Positions 6,707-7,773 of a stretch of DNA of 7,773 nt are shown one piece after another. Under the pieces are notes generated by a model. It was given only the letters and a program-made list of their open reading frames with translations, searched no databases and was not told the origin of the DNA. This stretch comes from Nitrosospira multiformis (GTDB taxonomy: Bacteria > Pseudomonadota > Gammaproteobacteria > Burkholderiales > UBA11063). Location of the stretch: assembly GCA_020726205.1 (NCBI GenBank), contig DYTA01000052.1, positions 1 through 7,773 of the forward strand, written 5' to 3'. Each line of letters starts with the position of its first letter. The first letter of the stretch is position 1. A program made the position numbers and the translations under genes.

Positions 6707-7411
6707 ATGGGTAGTCTTATAAATTTATGGCCGTTATTTGGTATAGTTGTTATTACTATAGGTTTCATCTTTAGGTTAAACCCAATGATATCTATAGTTA
6801 TTTCTATGATTATAACGACACTGTCAGCTAAAATGTTGCCATATCAAATGTTGTCAGTAATAGGGAGTGGATTTCTTAAAACACGTAATTTATCTATCTT
6901 AGTAATATTACCTTTAGCAATGGTTGGCTTAATTGAGCGTAATGGAATGAGAGAAAAGGCTCAAGCGATAATTAGTAGCTTTAAATCTATGACAGTTAGT
7001 AAATTATTAATTTTATATTTATTTCTACGCCAAATAACAGCCTCTTTTGGTCTAACTAGTTTAGGAGGACAACCACAAATGGTTAGACCTATTTTGGCTC
7101 CTATGACCGATAAATTAATCTATGATAGACATCATAGTGATGATGATTCTAGGGATGTTATAAAAGCATTAACCGCAGCTACTGATAATATTGGTTTATT
7201 TTTTGGTGAAGATATATTTGTTGCATTTGGTGCTGTCGCACTAATGGCTACGTTTTTACAGGATAATCACATCAAAGTAGAGATGCTTAGTATTGCATTA
7301 TGGGGTATTCCTACTGCCGTTTTTGCTTTATTAATACACAGTGCCATGATTATCTTAATTGAGAAACGAATTTCTGTTAAATCAAATTATAATAGGATTA
7401 AGCATGATTAA
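6707..7411 (+). CDS. DUF969 family membrane protein, putative 5-oxoproline transporter subunit
   Basis: This 234-residue integral membrane protein matches the DUF969 family as I remember it, over its whole length. Diagnostic stretches are LPLAMVGLIERNGMREKAQA near 68-87, the LRQITASFGLTSLGGQPQMV block near 107-126 followed by RPILAPM, and AATDNIGLFFGEDIFVAFGA near 157-176. Hydrophobic segments lie near 8-22, 26-42, 62-77, 97-115, 168-185 and 195-218. DUF969 nearly always occurs beside DUF979; genome pipelines name the two as subunits of a 5-oxoproline transporter because they cluster with pyroglutamyl peptidase or 5-oxoprolinase genes. The substrate is therefore inferred from context and cannot be seen here. 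The gene overlaps the DUF979 gene by 8 nt, indicating translational coupling. The length is normal and nothing appears broken. Confidence 0.88.
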   Translation: MGSLINLWPLFGIVVITIGFIFRLNPMISIVISMIITTLSAKMLPYQMLSVIGSGFLKTRNLSILVILPLAMVGLIERNGMREKAQAIISSFKSMTVSKLLILYLFLRQITASFGLTSLGGQPQMVRPILAPMTDKLIYDRHHSDDDSRDVIKALTAATDNIGLFFGEDIFVAFGAVALMATFLQDNHIKVEMLSIALWGIPTAVFALLIHSAMIILIEKRISVKSNYNRIKHD

Positions 7412-7773
7412 GATTGGTTTATTCTACTATTTGGTTGGTTTCATACTTATTATAACTGGTATATTAACTATTTTTGACAAGGGTAATTCAAGACGTATTT
7501 CTAGTGGTGTTTTTTGGTTCATTTATGGTGTTATTTTTTTAATCGGTGATTTTATACCTAGTTATTACGTTGGCTTTCTGGTTTTAATTATGGGGTTACT
7601 TGCGGGTAGTGGTATGGTTAAGGGAGGTAAACATAATGAGCTTTTTGTGCTAGAGAGGTTGGAGAGGGCTAGAAAACTTGGTGGAAAATTGTTTATCCCA
7701 GCATTAACTATTCCATTTTTTGTGATTGTGGGAGCTTTATTATTCAAAAATTTAACTGTACATAATATTAATT
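7404..7773 (+). CDS. DUF979 family membrane protein, partial (3' end outside the window)
   Basis: An open frame starts at ATG 7404, inside the last codons of the DUF969 gene, and runs without a stop to the window edge, giving 123 codons. An AGGA ribosome site (7395-7398) lies 5 nt before it. The translation begins MIKIGLFYYLVGFILIITGI and includes FWFIYGVIFLIGDFIPSYYVG near 38-58 and GGKLFIPALTIPFF near 93-106, which I recognise as DUF979-like. Hydrophobic segments lie at about 4-23, 33-50, 54-70 and 97-114. The family is about 300 residues long, so less than half is present. It is the obligate neighbour of DUF969 and presumably the second subunit of the same putative 5-oxoproline transporter. 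The truncation is only due to the window boundary. Confidence 0.85.
   Translation, partial: MIKIGLFYYLVGFILIITGILTIFDKGNSRRISSGVFWFIYGVIFLIGDFIPSYYVGFLVLIMGLLAGSGMVKGGKHNELFVLERLERARKLGGKLFIPALTIPFFVIVGALLFKNLTVHNIN

Noticed and set aside
7565..7747. Minus-strand open frame of 60 codons at the right end
   Set aside because: It is antisense to the DUF979 gene, which has a ribosome site, family similarity and coupling to the DUF969 gene.

Overview
The window comes from an AT-rich proteobacterium (by eye roughly one third G+C). A type II secretion system (T2SS) and a Fur repressor indicate a Gram-negative organism. The Fur C-terminus (YGFCDICQPK) and a GspC without a PDZ domain remind me of betaproteobacteria (Neisseriales/Burkholderiales type), but AT-rich gammaproteobacteria cannot be excluded and I do not name a genus.

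Layout: positions 11-61 hold a perfect 22-bp hairpin that closes the T2SS operon. On the minus strand, read from right to left, come gspC (5900-5235), gspD (5201-2823), gspE (2810-1317) and gspF (1308-91). The gaps between them are only 33, 12 and 8 nt, so this is one transcription unit. Upstream of gspC, also on the minus strand, lies fur (6458-6018). A 248-nt AT-rich divergent intergenic region separates fur from a plus-strand pair of membrane proteins, DUF969 (6707-7411) and DUF979 (7404 to the window end, truncated by the edge).

How it fits together: GspC is the inner-membrane periplasmic connector and contacts GspD, the outer-membrane secretin pore. GspE is the cytoplasmic ATPase and GspF the inner-membrane platform protein. 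Together they form the frame and motor of a T2SS. Pseudopilins (GspG-K), GspL, GspM and the prepilin peptidase GspO are absent, and the terminator after gspF implies they lie elsewhere. Fur is the ferric (iron-responsive) repressor. DUF969 and DUF979 are a co-occurring pair annotated in genome pipelines as two subunits of a putative 5-oxoproline (pyroglutamate) transporter.

I see no mobile element, CRISPR array, tRNA or rRNA. Nothing here is convincingly a new system. The most distinctive points are the split T2SS operon, the PDZ-less GspC with a long Asn/Ser/Thr/Gln-rich tail, matching low-complexity segments in GspD, and the long perfect terminator hairpin.
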